Source: Miltoncostaea oceani (GTDB lineage Bacteria; Actinomycetota; Thermoleophilia; Miltoncostaeales; Miltoncostaeaceae). From it: a stretch of DNA of 64,000 nt. Below are positions 1 through 9,649 of the stretch, in pieces; position 1 is the first letter of the stretch; each line of letters begins with the position of its first letter. The stretch is taken from the NCBI RefSeq assembly GCF_018141545.1, contig NZ_CP064356.1, positions 1,116,001 through 1,180,000 on the forward strand, written 5' to 3'. A program made the translations under genes and the position numbers. The notes under the pieces are model-generated. The model ran no database searches. It was not told the origin of the DNA and was given only the letters and a program-made list of their open reading frames with translations.

Positions 1-958
1 CGACCACGAAGGGCGTGCCGCCGCGTCCCACGATCAGGGCGGTGAAGGCGATCAGGCCCGAGACGGCGACGAGCGCGAGGGCGATCAGCCCGGTGCGGGT
101 GAACAGCACCCAGCCGCCCCGCCGGTAGAGGCGCTCGAACCACGCCCCCGCCCCCGGGAACGCGCGCTCGCGGGGCCGGGTGAGGCGGCCGAGGAGGCCC
201 TCCCGCGCCCGCCGCTCGGGCGCGTCGACGCCCTCGAGCAGCCCCCGCTCCCCGAGGTCGGCGAGCAGGCGCGCGAGCCGGCCGACCCCGTTGTCGCCGT
301 GCACGCGCTCCGCCTCGGCCATCAGCTCGGGCAGGGAGGTCTCCCCGTCGAGCATCTGCACGAGCGCCGCGTCGGCGTCGCCCATGCGCAGCAGGTCGGG
401 CATGTGCTCGCTCGACAGCACGTACCGCAGCCGCCCCTCGCCCTCGGCCATCCGCTTCAGCTTCCAGCCGGGGCGCATGCGGGGGCGGAACCCCGCCTGG
501 GTCCCCGCCTGGGTGACGTGGGCGCCCCCCGTCGCGGCGACCACGACGCTGCCGTTGACGGGCACCACGACCGTCCGCCCGGCCTCGGCGTCGTCGCGGT
601 GGCGCTCGACGCGCAGCTCCACGTCTCCGACGGAGATCGCCGACCCGTCGCGGAGCGGCGCGGGCCCGCCGACCGGGTGCCCGTCGAGGAGGGTGCCGTG
701 GCTCGACCCGGCGTCCTCCAGCACGGCCCCGGCGGCCGAGACGGTCACCCGGGCGTGGGTCCGCGAGACGCTGCGGTCCTCCAGGCGCACCGTGCTCGCG
801 GGGGACCGCCCGATGGTCGTCGCGTCGGCGAGCGGCACCCGCGCCCCGCCGGGCAGCACGAGGTCGAGGGCGGCCGTGCGGCCGTCGACGGCGACGCCGC
901 ACGCGTGGCAGAACGGGTCGCCACGGCCGACCTGTCGCCGGCACGACCGGCAGAGCAC
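1..958 (-). CDS. Zinc-ribbon/FHA/PqqD-like membrane protein (partial)
   Basis: Reads from a GTG three bases after the upstream stop and runs off the window edge, so the C-terminus is missing. In order it shows a zinc ribbon (CRSC then CHAC, residues 3-22), an FHA domain (about 30-105, with GRSPAST and SRTHARV signatures that bind phosphothreonine in known FHA domains), a basic linker, a PqqD-like winged segment (about 170-240) and a hydrophobic membrane helix near residue 295. PqqD-like plus membrane layout resembles the N-terminal part of M50-type peptide zinc metalloproteases, but no HExxH lies inside the window. It is last in the visible injection-system operon, which suggests a phospho-dependent regulatory or anchoring role. 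Domain calls are firm; function is inferred. Confidence 0.8.
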   Translation of the reverse strand, partial: MLCRSCRRQVGRGDPFCHACGVAVDGRTAALDLVLPGGARVPLADATTIGRSPASTVRLEDRSVSRTHARVTVSAAGAVLEDAGSSHGTLLDGHPVGGPAPLRDGSAISVGDVELRVERHRDDAEAGRTVVVPVNGSVVVAATGGAHVTQAGTQAGFRPRMRPGWKLKRMAEGEGRLRYVLSSEHMPDLLRMGDADAALVQMLDGETSLPELMAEAERVHGDNGVGRLARLLADLGERGLLEGVDAPERRAREGLLGRLTRPRERAFPGAGAWFERLYRRGGWVLFTRTGLIALALVAVSGLIAFTALIVGRGGTPFVV

Positions 959-961
959 GGG

Positions 962-3897
962 TTACCCGGAGGCCGGGGGCGCCCAGACGGGGCTGCCCGA
1001 GGCGGCGTCGAGCCGGCTGAGGAGCGTCTGCGCGTTCGGCCGGGCGGGGTCGACCCGCACGATCCGCCCGCGCTCGTCGCAGGTGGAGTTGCGCTGGGCG
1101 ATGGCCAGCTCGGCGCCGTCGGGCCGCCAGCTCAGCTCGCACGCCGCGACGAAGGGCTGCTGCTCGGCCTCCGTCCCGATCACGCCGTCCGCCACGGGGA
1201 GCGTCCACAGCGTGAAGGTGGTGCTCCTCCAGTTGGCCGAGAACGCGAGGCGGGTGCCGTCGGGGGAGAAGGCGGACGACAGCACCTGGTCGGTCTTGCG
1301 GTCCTTGTGCATGCCGTCGGTGATCAGTCCCTGCGAGGTCCAGTCACCGGGCGCACCCGAGGAGGGGACGACGGACGTGAGGAGCTGCAGCTCGGTCTGG
1401 CCGGCGTCCTCGCCGTCGGAGGCGGTGACGAGCAGCGACCGCCCGTCGGGTGACCACGTCGGGCGGCTGACGGCGACGTCGCGGTCGGCGATGCACTTCG
1501 GGGCGGCGTTGGTCGCGTCGAGCCGGGCGAAGCAGACGTCGTAGTCGTCGGGGCGGCTTCCGCGGTTCGAGACGAACGCGACGACGGCGCCGTCGGGTGA
1601 GATCGCCGGGCGGCGGTCGTCGAAGCCGGCGTCGGTGAGCGGGCGCGCCGAGCGGGGGTCGGAGGGGTCGATGACCCAGATCTGGGCGGACGGCGCGACG
1701 CCCTTCGTGGAGCCCTCGGGGCCGCGGCGGTAGGCGATCACCGGCGCCGCGAAGGACGCGTTCGGCTGCTCCTCGACGTCCTCGCTGGCCGCGATCGGCT
1801 CGACCGGCTCGCCGGTCGCGCCGCCCACCCGGACGATGTCCCCGTTCGCGTCGTGGATCACGGCGGGGTACCCGCGGGAGATGGTGATCGCGATGGTCGC
1901 GCCGGGGCCGACCTCGGTCCCTGCGGCGGGCTGCTGGGCCAGGACCGTCCCGGCCGGCACCTCGGCGCTGGCCGCGCTCAGCACGCCCGGCACGAGGCCG
2001 AGCCCCGCGAGCGTGTCCGCGGCCTGGGCCTGGGTGGTCCCCGCGAGCGACGGCACCTCGACACCGCCCCCCGGCGTCGGCGGGCTCGGCTCCACGACCG
2101 GGGCCCCCGCCGGCGTCGGCAGCACCACCGGCGCGCCGGGCGGCGCGGGCGCCGGCGTGGGCGCCGGGTGGACGCGGGGGTCGAGGGGGTGCCGACGGGC
2201 GGGGGCGGCGCGGTCGGGTCGACCGGCGGGGCCGGCGTCGTCGCGGGGGCGGTCGGCGTCGTCGCCGTGCCCGCGGCCGCGTCGGCGAAGACCACGTCGA
2301 TGGCGGCGCCCGACGCCTCGAGGCTGTCGGGCACCGGGATCTGGTTCGCGATCGTGGCCGCCGCCGGGTCGGCCGCCTCGTTCAGCGGGCGCCCGAGCTG
2401 GAACCCGGCCGCCGCGAGGGTGGCCTTCGCCTGCTCCGCCGTCTGCCCGGTGAGGTCGGGGACCGCGACCTTCTCCGCGCCGACCGCGACCTTGATCGAC
2501 ACGGCGGCGCCCTCGGTGGCGCTCTCGCCGGCGGCGGGGTCCTGCTCGACGATCGCCCCGGGCGCCGCCCCCGGCGTCTCCTCCTCGAAGGTCTCACCGA
2601 GGGTGAGCCCGGCGTCCTCGAGCAGCGCCTTCGCCGCGAACACGTCGGGGGCCGCGGCGAGGTCGGGGACGGTCGACTCGGACGTCCGCTGCGACAGCAG
2701 CCAGATGCCGCCCACGATGAGGAGCGGGACGACGATCATCAGCCACCACGGCAGCCACTGGCGCTGGCGGAACGCGCCGGAGACCGGCGGCCCCGGCACG
2801 TCGGTGCCGTGCGGCTGCGCCACGACCTGGAAGGGGTGGAGGGCGGCCCGGCCGATCCAGATCTGCTTCGGCGGGCTGACGCCGACGGTCGCCTCGACGC
2901 GCTCGCCGGGGGCGATCCGCAGCCCCTGGATCTCACGGCCGACCTTCTTGCGCCGCTTCAGGAACCGGACGACCTTGCCCTCGGCCCCGGCGGTCGCCCG
3001 CTGGACCGCCCGCTTCGCCATCTCCTCCGGCGACGCCCGGCCGACGCCCATGCCCTCGGCGCGCCGGTACGCCTGCTCGGCGACGTCGAGCCCCTCCCGC
3101 CGGCGCTTCGCCGGCGGCACCCACGGCTCGCGGAACGTGAAGCCGAGGGCGTTCTCGGGGTCGACGCCGGTCAGGTCCACGTCGACCGGGGCGTTCGCCC
3201 GGTTCGTGAGCGACAGGGCGAAGACCGCCTCGACGCGCCCGGCGCGGCGCTCCGGCGACAGGGACGTCTCGAGCTCGCTGTAGGGGGCGATGTCGAGGGT
3301 GCTCGTCGCCGAGCGGACGGCCGCCCCGTGCGCCCGCGAGGTCGCGACGACCGTGATCTCCCAGGCGCGGGCCTCGGCCTCCGCCGTCCTTGGCGGCGCG
3401 AGGCGGACCTCGACCTCCTGCTCGTAGGAGCCCCCCGCCGATCCGAAGGGCACGAGGTACACCGTCGCCGGCGCGATCTGCCACCAGCCCTCCGGCCACC
3501 CGTCCACGGACATGTCGTAGTTGTCGACGATGCCGCTCTGGTTCCGGATGAGCGCCCGCATGACGACGGCGCCGCCCGGGTCCACCGCGAGGCGGATCGG
3601 CTCGCTCGCGTAGCCCTCGTCGTCGGGCCGGCGCAGGGCGATCAGGACCGCGTCGGGCTGGACGGGGGCGGGTGCGGGCGCCGACGGGGGCGCGGGGGGC
3701 GGGGGCCCGGCGGCGGGCGGGGTCGGGGGAGGCGGGGCGCCGGGTGCGGGCGGGGTCGCCGCGGGCGGGGCGGGAGCGGCCGGCTCGACGGACTTCTGCA
3801 CGCCCGTCGGGTCCCAGCGGAGGTACTCGCCGCAGGTGGGGCAGAAGTCGGGGTCGCCCTCGGCGATGGTCCCGCACGAGCGGCAGACGCTGCTCAC
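962..3897 (-). CDS. Zinc-ribbon, membrane-anchored PASTA/TolB-like beta-propeller protein (frameshifted)
   Basis: The GTG start overlaps the preceding stop by 4 bp (GTGA). Order: zinc ribbon (CRSC/CPTC, residues 5-23), Pro/Ala linker, cytoplasmic beta-sandwich domains (about 85-370), one membrane helix (about 380-402, WWLMIVVPLL), two PASTA domains, a Pro/Thr linker, a third PASTA domain, then PD40/TolB-like propeller blades (ISPDGAVVAF, WSPDGRSLL, FSPDGTRLAF, WRPDGAELAI). The PASTA-3/propeller half lies in the -1 frame relative to the first half; the switch must fall around 2160-2205 in C-runs. Either a base is missing (mutation or assembly error) or the protein is really split. PASTA domains usually lie outside the membrane, so the propeller probably does too. 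It may tether the injection particle to the membrane; that is inference. Confidence 0.75.
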
Positions 3898-4451
3898 GCG
3901 CCCTCGGGACCCCGCTTGGCCGATCGGATCCGCAGCCGGTACTGGACGTGGACCGGCTTCATGACCTCGATCATACGGGCGAGCCCGGCGGGCTCCTCGA
4001 GCGGGATGTCGCAGTAGACGACGAAGCGCGGGGGAGGCGCGGCGGGCAGCTCGTCGGCGTTCGCGGCGTGCACCACGCCGCCGTCGTCCTCGACCCGCAG
4101 GGGCAGGTCGGGGAACGCGATCCGCAGGGCCTGCTCGAGGCCGGCGCGGGTGCCGCGGCGGCGCGACAGCTCGGACGACATGCGCACCAGCTCCCGCTGG
4201 CGGTCCTCGGGCCACGACTCGTCGAGCTCCACCCCCAGCCACGCCGCCAGCAGCCCGAGCGTGGCGCGGTCGGTGAGGCGGCTGTCGAAGTACGCGGGCA
4301 GGTTGTCGAGGGTGCCGACGATCGGGTCGAGCAGCGTCTCCAGCGCGGAGACGAACCGCATCCCGAAGTCGCCCTCCTGGTAGATCGCGGGGAGGCCGCC
4401 CCGCAGGTAGCCGCGGGCGGAGGCGACCGCGGGGGCGCCGTCGCCGTTCAC
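3894..4451 (-). CDS. Phage tail protein I-like baseplate protein (TIGR02242 type)
   Basis: A 185-residue protein starting at a GTG that overlaps the baseplate J stop by 4 bp. Longer in-frame upstream sequence overlaps the preceding gene and is rejected. The N-terminal half carries the family pattern GLPAIYQ, then FVSALETLLDPIVGTLDNLPAYFD, and LLAAWLGVELDESW about residues 60-75; the rest resembles the small tail protein found next to baseplate J genes in phage-like injection loci. It should be a wedge or fibre-attachment component of the baseplate. It sits between baseplate J and the membrane PASTA protein, with translational coupling on both sides. The family assignment rests on motif resemblance and gene order. 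Confidence 0.82.
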   Translation of the reverse strand: MNGDGAPAVASARGYLRGGLPAIYQEGDFGMRFVSALETLLDPIVGTLDNLPAYFDSRLTDRATLGLLAAWLGVELDESWPEDRQRELVRMSSELSRRRGTRAGLEQALRIAFPDLPLRVEDDGGVVHAANADELPAAPPPRFVVYCDIPLEEPAGLARMIEVMKPVHVQYRLRIRSAKRGPEGA

Positions 4452-6457
4452 AGCTCGGGGTGCTCCGCCCGCACGAGGTGCCGTCCCGACGCGATCAGCT
4501 CGTCGGCCTCGAGCGGGATGTGGCTGCCGGCGGCCTTCGGCTGCTGCTCGCCGCTCGACAGGTCGGTCTCGTAGACCCGCAGGATCTTGACGAAGTCGAC
4601 CCCCTCCACCTGGTGGATGACGCCGTACAGCTCGCCCTGGTTCAGCGCGCGCCCGAACGCCCACCCCTCGCCCTCGCCCTCCATCGCGCCGCCGACCAGC
4701 GGGTTGAGGTAGGTGTAGAGGGCGTGGGAGACGTCCTCCTCCACCCGCCGCGGGTCGGCGCGGAGGTTGGCCTGCAGGTTCACGACGATGCTCACCCCCC
4801 GGTAGCGGGCGGGGACCAGCTCCACGCGGGTCCCGATGAGGCGGCGCTCGTCGAGGTAGGACGACACGGTCGCGAAGAGGTCCTCGTCGGGAGTGAGCTC
4901 CTGCACCGTCAGCAACCGGTCGGCGGGCTCCACGCGGGGGACGAGGTGCAGGCGGGCGACGCCGACGGTGCCGGGGGGCTCGACGCAGATCGCGCGCGCC
5001 ACCCGCGGCGACGCCTCGCCGCACAGGAACTCGAAGTCCTCGCCGGTCACCGCGCGGTACCGCGTGCGGATCTCCATGGAGGCGCGCTGGCGCGCCCCGT
5101 CGAGCGTCTCCGGGTCGACGCCGCCCGCGGCGGCGGCGGGGTTGACGACGCTCGACACCGTCGGGATCGCGCTCTTCAGAACGCTGAGCGCGCCGGCGGC
5201 GACGTTGCCGCTCCGCCCGCCGCCGTGCCGGTAGCTGCGCATCCGCAGGCGCGCCCCCTTCGGCGGGACGGCCCCGTACTGGCGCCACGCCCCGTCACCC
5301 GTGCGGATCGCGGGGCCGAACGAGAGGTCGCCGCTCGCCAGGTCGAGGGTGTAGTGGTGGTCGCCCGGGCCGCTCTCGGCGAACGTCTCGACGGGCTCCC
5401 ACGCCCGCCACGTCGTCGAGTCCGGCTCGAGCACCTCGAGTCCCTCGTCCCCCTCGAGCGCGAGGACGGGGACGTTGCGCAGGCGGACGCTCTGGCCGGG
5501 GGTGCCGTCGCTCTCGCCGAGGGCCTCCTCGTCGATGCGGACGCTGTGCGCGGCGGGGACCAGGGCCCCCAGGGGCGCCGCGGTGATCGAGTAGATCTCC
5601 GGCGGGTGCGAGAACGTCGCGGCCGCCGCCCCGCGGCGGGTGGTGTCCGCGAGGCGGCACCGCAGCCAGTGGGCGCGGGTGCCGCCGACGGTCGCCGGGT
5701 CGTGGCCCTCGGGGAGCTGCAGCTCGACGACGCCGGAGCCGTAGTTGAACCCGCCGGTCGCGTCGACGAGGACCTCCGCCTCCTGCCAGCCGCCGGGCGC
5801 CTCGCCGGAGGAGACCTCCCAGCGCAGCGGCGGGTCCTCCGGATCGACGCCGGCGCCGCGCGCCTGGGAGCAGTCGACGTCGACCCGCATGACGAGCCGC
5901 GACAGCGAGCCCTCGAAGCCGAGGTAGAGGGCGTCGCCGACCTGCGGGGGCATGCCGAACGGGAGCTGGTCGGGGCCCTTCGGCGTCGCGACGCCCGCGG
6001 CGACGCCGACGTCCTTGACCGCCCGCCCGCGCTCCACCTGGTACGCCGTCGGCCGGCTGGCGGGGATCGTCACGTCCTCCAGCGTCTGGAAGACGACGGG
6101 GTCCTCGCCGGGGGTCCGCGGAGTCGCGACCTCGGTCGACGAGGCGGGGATGAACACCGGCGCGGTCGCCGGGGCCGACAGCCGGAAGCGCAGCTCGGCG
6201 CGGGCCGCCGTGGCCGGCTCGAGCGTGATGCCGAGCAGCTCCATCAGCGCGACGTGCAGCTTGTCGGGGATGCGGTTCAGCCGGTAGATGACCATCTCGG
6301 TCATCCAGGCGAACAGCTCGATGAGGGTGACGCCGGGGTCCGAGACGTTGTGCTCGGTCCATTCCGGGCAGCTCTGCGCGATGCGCAGGCGCGCCTCGTT
6401 GACGAGGTCCTGGAAGTCGCGGTCGTCGAGCTTGACGGTGGGCAGCCGGGCGCTCAC
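4448..6457 (-). CDS. Baseplate assembly protein J-like (Afp11-type)
   Basis: A 669-residue protein matching the large baseplate assembly family (TIGR02243/gp6-J type) that forms the wedges around the spike. The diagnostic N-terminus is visible: a DDRDFQDLVNEAR segment, then EHNVSDPGVTLIELFAWMTEMVIYRLNRIPDK in pieces (residues about 35-70). The C-terminal third has the J-type RYRAVTGEDFEFL and ALYTYLNPLVGG segments. The GTG start overlaps the gp25 stop by 4 bp. Its length and position after gp25 match the usual AFP/PVC gene order (gp25, J, tail protein). No truncation or missing region is apparent. Confidence 0.9.
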   Translation of the reverse strand: MSARLPTVKLDDRDFQDLVNEARLRIAQSCPEWTEHNVSDPGVTLIELFAWMTEMVIYRLNRIPDKLHVALMELLGITLEPATAARAELRFRLSAPATAPVFIPASSTEVATPRTPGEDPVVFQTLEDVTIPASRPTAYQVERGRAVKDVGVAAGVATPKGPDQLPFGMPPQVGDALYLGFEGSLSRLVMRVDVDCSQARGAGVDPEDPPLRWEVSSGEAPGGWQEAEVLVDATGGFNYGSGVVELQLPEGHDPATVGGTRAHWLRCRLADTTRRGAAAATFSHPPEIYSITAAPLGALVPAAHSVRIDEEALGESDGTPGQSVRLRNVPVLALEGDEGLEVLEPDSTTWRAWEPVETFAESGPGDHHYTLDLASGDLSFGPAIRTGDGAWRQYGAVPPKGARLRMRSYRHGGGRSGNVAAGALSVLKSAIPTVSSVVNPAAAAGGVDPETLDGARQRASMEIRTRYRAVTGEDFEFLCGEASPRVARAICVEPPGTVGVARLHLVPRVEPADRLLTVQELTPDEDLFATVSSYLDERRLIGTRVELVPARYRGVSIVVNLQANLRADPRRVEEDVSHALYTYLNPLVGGAMEGEGEGWAFGRALNQGELYGVIHQVEGVDFVKILRVYETDLSSGEQQPKAAGSHIPLEADELIASGRHLVRAEHPEL

Positions 6458-6867
6458 GGCGCGCTCTCCTCGGCCGGGATGACGTAGAACGGGTAGACGA
6501 GGTTGCGGACGTCGTTCGTCGCCCGCAGGCGGTAGGTGACGTCGATCACGACGACCTCGTTGACGCCCCGCGCGTCCGCCTCGATCGACAGGTCGACGCC
6601 GACCACGTCGATGCGGGGCTCCCAGCGGTCGAGGGCACGGCGCACCTCCTGCTCGAGGCGCCCGACGAGGTAGGCGTCGACCGACTCGAAGACGTAGTCG
6701 TGGATGCCGCAGCCGAACTCGGGCCGCATCGGGCGCTCGCCGGGCGCGGTGCCGAGGATCACCGCGATCGCCTCGCGGACGTCCTCGTCCTCGTGGGAGA
6801 GCGCGAGGCCGCCGCGGGCGTCGACCCGCAGCGGGAACGACAGGCCGGAACCGAGGATGCCGCCCAT
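6454..6867 (-). CDS. GPW/gp25-family baseplate wedge protein (Afp9-type)
   Basis: 137 residues, the usual size for gp25-type wedge proteins. The family core is visible: GLSFPLRVDARGG near the N-terminus, EDVREAIAVILGTAPGERPMRPEFGCG at about 27-53 (the ER-x-PxFG motif), and HDYVFESVD after it. The ATG overlaps the spike gene stop by one base (TGATG). In T4, AFP and T6SS particles this protein links the sheath to the baseplate hub. A longer in-frame extension upstream lies antiparallel within the spike gene and has no plausible start, so it is rejected. Confidence 0.92.
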   Translation of the reverse strand: MGGILGSGLSFPLRVDARGGLALSHEDEDVREAIAVILGTAPGERPMRPEFGCGIHDYVFESVDAYLVGRLEQEVRRALDRWEPRIDVVGVDLSIEADARGVNEVVVIDVTYRLRATNDVRNLVYPFYVIPAEESAP

Positions 6868-8531
6868 CAGCCGAGCTGCACCTGGGCGCCCGACACCTTG
6901 ACGGTGCCGCCCGCCTCGATGTTCAGGCTCGCGCCCGCCTTCAGCGTGAGGCTCCCGCTCGCCTCGATCGTCACCGAGCCGCTCCCCTTCACCGTGACGT
7001 CCTTCCCCTTCGCCGTGATGGTCCCGTCCTTCTGCATGACCGCCGAGGCCTGGCCGATCTCGACGGTCAGCTCGTCCTCCGCGGTGATCGACATGGTCTT
7101 GTCGGCGGCGAGGCCGATCGTCTCGGCGCTCCGGAGGCGGAACGACCCGTCGGTCTGCACGAGCTCGCCGGGGGTGTCCTCGCCGTTCCAGAGCGCGCCG
7201 AGCACGAGGGGCCGCCGCACGTCGCCGTGCTCGAACGCGACGAGCACCTCGTCGCCCACGAGGGGCGTCATCAGCAGGCCGCGGTCGCGTCCCGCGCCCG
7301 GCCCGACGACGCGCGCCCACCAGCCCTCGGTCTCCTCGCCGAGCTCGGGGTAGCGCACCCGCACCCGGCCGAGGGCGTCGGGGTCCTCGTTCTGGGTGAC
7401 GACGGCGACCTGCACGCCCCCCGACTCCCACCCGGGGCGGCTGGAGGGCGTCATGAGCTCGACGAGGCTCCGCGACGAGTCGCCCGACACGCGGAACCGG
7501 GTCTCGTACCCCGACGCGCCGCGGAACTGGTGGCTGGTCGACGTGAGGCGGTAGCTGCCGCTGAAGCGGGTGCCGACGCCCTCGATCGTGACGGAGGTGC
7601 CGGCCTTCAGGGTCGGCGCGCCGCGGCACGTGCCCTCCGCCTCGAGGTAGGCGTTGGTGATGCGCGACATGACGCTGCGGGCGAGGGCGTCGGCCTCCTC
7701 CTGGTTGCCGACGGGGGCGTCGGAGATGGTGATCGCTCCGCCGCCGAGCGCGGAGGCGACCTTCTCCCGGGCGACCCCGATGGACGACCGTGGGGGCTCG
7801 GGCCTGGCGGTGGCCTCGATGGCGCGCTTGGCGGTGTGGTCCCAGCTGCGGACGACGACCTCCTCGACCTGCTGCACCCCGGTGAGGCGCGGGCGGAAGG
7901 TGGTGAGCGTCTCGCCGTACCGCAGCACGACGGGGGTGCCGCCGCCGTCGCCGCCGCCGGCGCGCCGGAACGAGAGGGCGCCGTCGAGGACGACGACCTC
8001 GCAGCCGACGCGTCCCGCGAGCCGCCAGAGGAACTCCCAGTCGGTCTCGTTGCTCTGCTGCACGAACGGCTGGATGCCGCCGGAGTCGTCGACCTCGGCG
8101 GCGCGGAGGCCGGCCTTCTCGCACACCTTGCGGACGACGTCGGCGACGGTGACGTCCTGGAAGGTGGCGTTGCGGCGGGTGCGGTTCAGGGCGTGGGAGT
8201 GGTCGTAGCCGCGGACGACGATGGAGATGCCGTCGGCCCGGAACTCCGGCTCGACCGCCGTCACCTGGCCCGTGATCATGGACGTGACCCGGTTCCCGTC
8301 GGGGGCGCCGAGGCGGATCTCGATCTCGCTGCCGACCTCGATGGGGAGCGTGTCCATGTGCCGGAGGCCGGGGTCGGACATGCGGACGAGGAAGGCGTCG
8401 GGCAGCGTCAGGTTGTCGTCGACGCGGACCTCCTGGATGAGCGCGGCGACGCGGGGGTCGAGGGCGGCGCCGGCGACGAGCACCTCGGCGCCCGCGATGC
8501 CGGCCGTCCTCCCGGGGGCGCCGGTGCTCAT
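6867..8531 (-). CDS. VgrG-like spike protein (Afp8-type)
   Basis: A 554-residue protein fusing gp27-like hub domains (residues about 15-370) to an OB-fold and a gp5-like beta-helix tail. Visible family signatures are VRGYDHSHALNRTRR (about 108-122), NETDWEFLWRLA, ALGRVRVRYPELGEETEGWWARV (OB-fold entrance, about 395-417) and GDEVLVAFEHGDVRRPLVLGALWNG. The C-terminus has repeating short beta-helix turns (ITAKGKDVTVKGSG, then VTIEASGSL). It forms the central piercing spike of the contractile particle. The ATG overlaps the LysM gene stop (ATGA). No toxin extension is fused to its end, so cargo must be carried elsewhere. Confidence 0.93.
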   Translation of the reverse strand: MSTGAPGRTAGIAGAEVLVAGAALDPRVAALIQEVRVDDNLTLPDAFLVRMSDPGLRHMDTLPIEVGSEIEIRLGAPDGNRVTSMITGQVTAVEPEFRADGISIVVRGYDHSHALNRTRRNATFQDVTVADVVRKVCEKAGLRAAEVDDSGGIQPFVQQSNETDWEFLWRLAGRVGCEVVVLDGALSFRRAGGGDGGGTPVVLRYGETLTTFRPRLTGVQQVEEVVVRSWDHTAKRAIEATARPEPPRSSIGVAREKVASALGGGAITISDAPVGNQEEADALARSVMSRITNAYLEAEGTCRGAPTLKAGTSVTIEGVGTRFSGSYRLTSTSHQFRGASGYETRFRVSGDSSRSLVELMTPSSRPGWESGGVQVAVVTQNEDPDALGRVRVRYPELGEETEGWWARVVGPGAGRDRGLLMTPLVGDEVLVAFEHGDVRRPLVLGALWNGEDTPGELVQTDGSFRLRSAETIGLAADKTMSITAEDELTVEIGQASAVMQKDGTITAKGKDVTVKGSGSVTIEASGSLTLKAGASLNIEAGGTVKVSGAQVQLG

Positions 8532-9187
8532 CCGGGGAGGGTGGGGATCGAGAGGACGGTGCCCCGGGGCAGGCTCATCGGGTCGTCGATGCCGTTCGCC
8601 TCGGCGATGCGGCGCCAGAGGGTGGCGTCGCCGTAGGCCGAGTGGGCGACGCTCTGGATGCTGTCGCCGTCGCGGACCACGTGCGTCCGGAGGCCCGCCT
8701 CCCCGCGGGTGGTGGGGTTCTGCGGCCCCTTGCCGACGGTCGGCTCCGCCTGGATGAGGGAGATGGTCGCCTTGGCGCGGACGGGCGTGCCGTTCGGCCG
8801 GAACAGCAGGAACTGCACCTTGAGGCTGTCGCAGACGGCCTTGAAGGTCGTGGTCGCCCCCCAGCCGAACTCGATCATCGGCGGCCGGCCGCTGTTCTTC
8901 CCCGACGCGTACGCCTTGTCGACCGACATCGCCGCGAAGAGGGAGTTGGTGATGCCGCGGACGTCGCCGTCGGCGCGGTCGGCGTCGTCGAACAGCAGGT
9001 CGAGCGTGAGCTTCTGCGCGTCTCCGCCGCCGAACTGGGCGGTCGGCATGCCCTGGCCGACGACGGGCTTCACGGTCCACTTGTTGCTCTTGCTGATCGT
9101 GTACTCGGCGGGGTTGAACCAGCAGTCGATCTGCTCGCCGCTCTCCAGCCGGAGGTACGCCTTGGTGAGGTTGTCGGGGATCGCCAC
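8528..9187 (-). CDS. LysM-containing baseplate hub protein (Afp7-type)
   Basis: 219 residues beginning at a GTG three bases after the tube gene stop. The N-terminal domain has the WFNPAEYTISKSN signature (residues about 24-36) and a LTLDLLFDD segment seen in contractile-tail hub proteins; the C-terminus is a LysM module (about 167-217: HVVRDGDSIQSVAHSAYGD, then WRRIAEANGI). In AFP, PVC and phage tails this protein joins the tube initiator to the spike. It lies between second tube and spike, as expected. The LysM fold here is probably structural rather than a sign of cell-wall binding. Confidence 0.9.
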   Translation of the reverse strand: MAIPDNLTKAYLRLESGEQIDCWFNPAEYTISKSNKWTVKPVVGQGMPTAQFGGGDAQKLTLDLLFDDADRADGDVRGITNSLFAAMSVDKAYASGKNSGRPPMIEFGWGATTTFKAVCDSLKVQFLLFRPNGTPVRAKATISLIQAEPTVGKGPQNPTTRGEAGLRTHVVRDGDSIQSVAHSAYGDATLWRRIAEANGIDDPMSLPRGTVLSIPTLPG

Positions 9188-9190
9188 CGG

Positions 9191-9649
9191 TCAGCCCTGC
9201 GACACCGACGCGAGGCCCTGGTGGGCGATCTCGATGGTCTCCATCGCGACCTCGCCGGACTGGGCCTTGAGGTCGGGACCCGTCCACTTCACGGGGAACG
9301 CGCCGGCGAACGACCACGTGCGGATGGGGGTGAGGTCGGGGCCGTACATCGTGACGGAGAGGTCGCGGCGGACGGTCTTCTCGCGGCAGTCGAGGAACCA
9401 CTTCACGAACGTCTCCTCGTGGGTGATGCCGCGCTTGAGGACGAGGTTCGGGAACTTCATCCGGCCGCGGAGCTTGTGGACGAAGTCGTTGACGCCGCCC
9501 TCGGCGTACTCGACGACGTCGTACTCCATGGCGAGGCCGGAGCACTCGGTGAAGTAGCCGAGGGTCTCGCCGACGTCGACGCCGAAGAAGCTCCCGGGGG
9601 TGGGGTCGGGGGTGGCGCTGCCGGGTTTCGTGGAGCGGGCGGTCGCCAT
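9191..9649 (-). CDS. Contractile-tail tube protein 2 (Afp5/Afp1-type)
   Basis: 152 residues of the TIGR02241-type tube family. Family features visible are FGVDVGETLGYFTECSGLAMEYDVVEYAEGG in pieces (residues about 22-52), RGRMKFPNLVLKRGIT (about 60-75) and the end MYGPDLTPIRTWSF plus the helix AMETIEIAHQGL. The ATG overlaps the disordered-protein stop by one base (TGATG). Since it is adjacent to the LysM hub gene, it is likely the baseplate-proximal tube ring rather than the bulk tube, which is encoded next to the sheath. That division is an inference from gene order. Confidence 0.9.
   Translation of the reverse strand: MATARSTKPGSATPDPTPGSFFGVDVGETLGYFTECSGLAMEYDVVEYAEGGVNDFVHKLRGRMKFPNLVLKRGITHEETFVKWFLDCREKTVRRDLSVTMYGPDLTPIRTWSFAGAFPVKWTGPDLKAQSGEVAMETIEIAHQGLASVSQG

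Noticed and set aside
180-1544. Long plus-strand open frame across the FHA and propeller genes
   Set aside because: Arg/Ser/Pro-rich composition of a GC-rich shadow frame; the minus strand carries clear FHA and propeller motifs.
4460-6487. 675-codon plus-strand frame
   Set aside because: Antisense shadow of the baseplate J gene.
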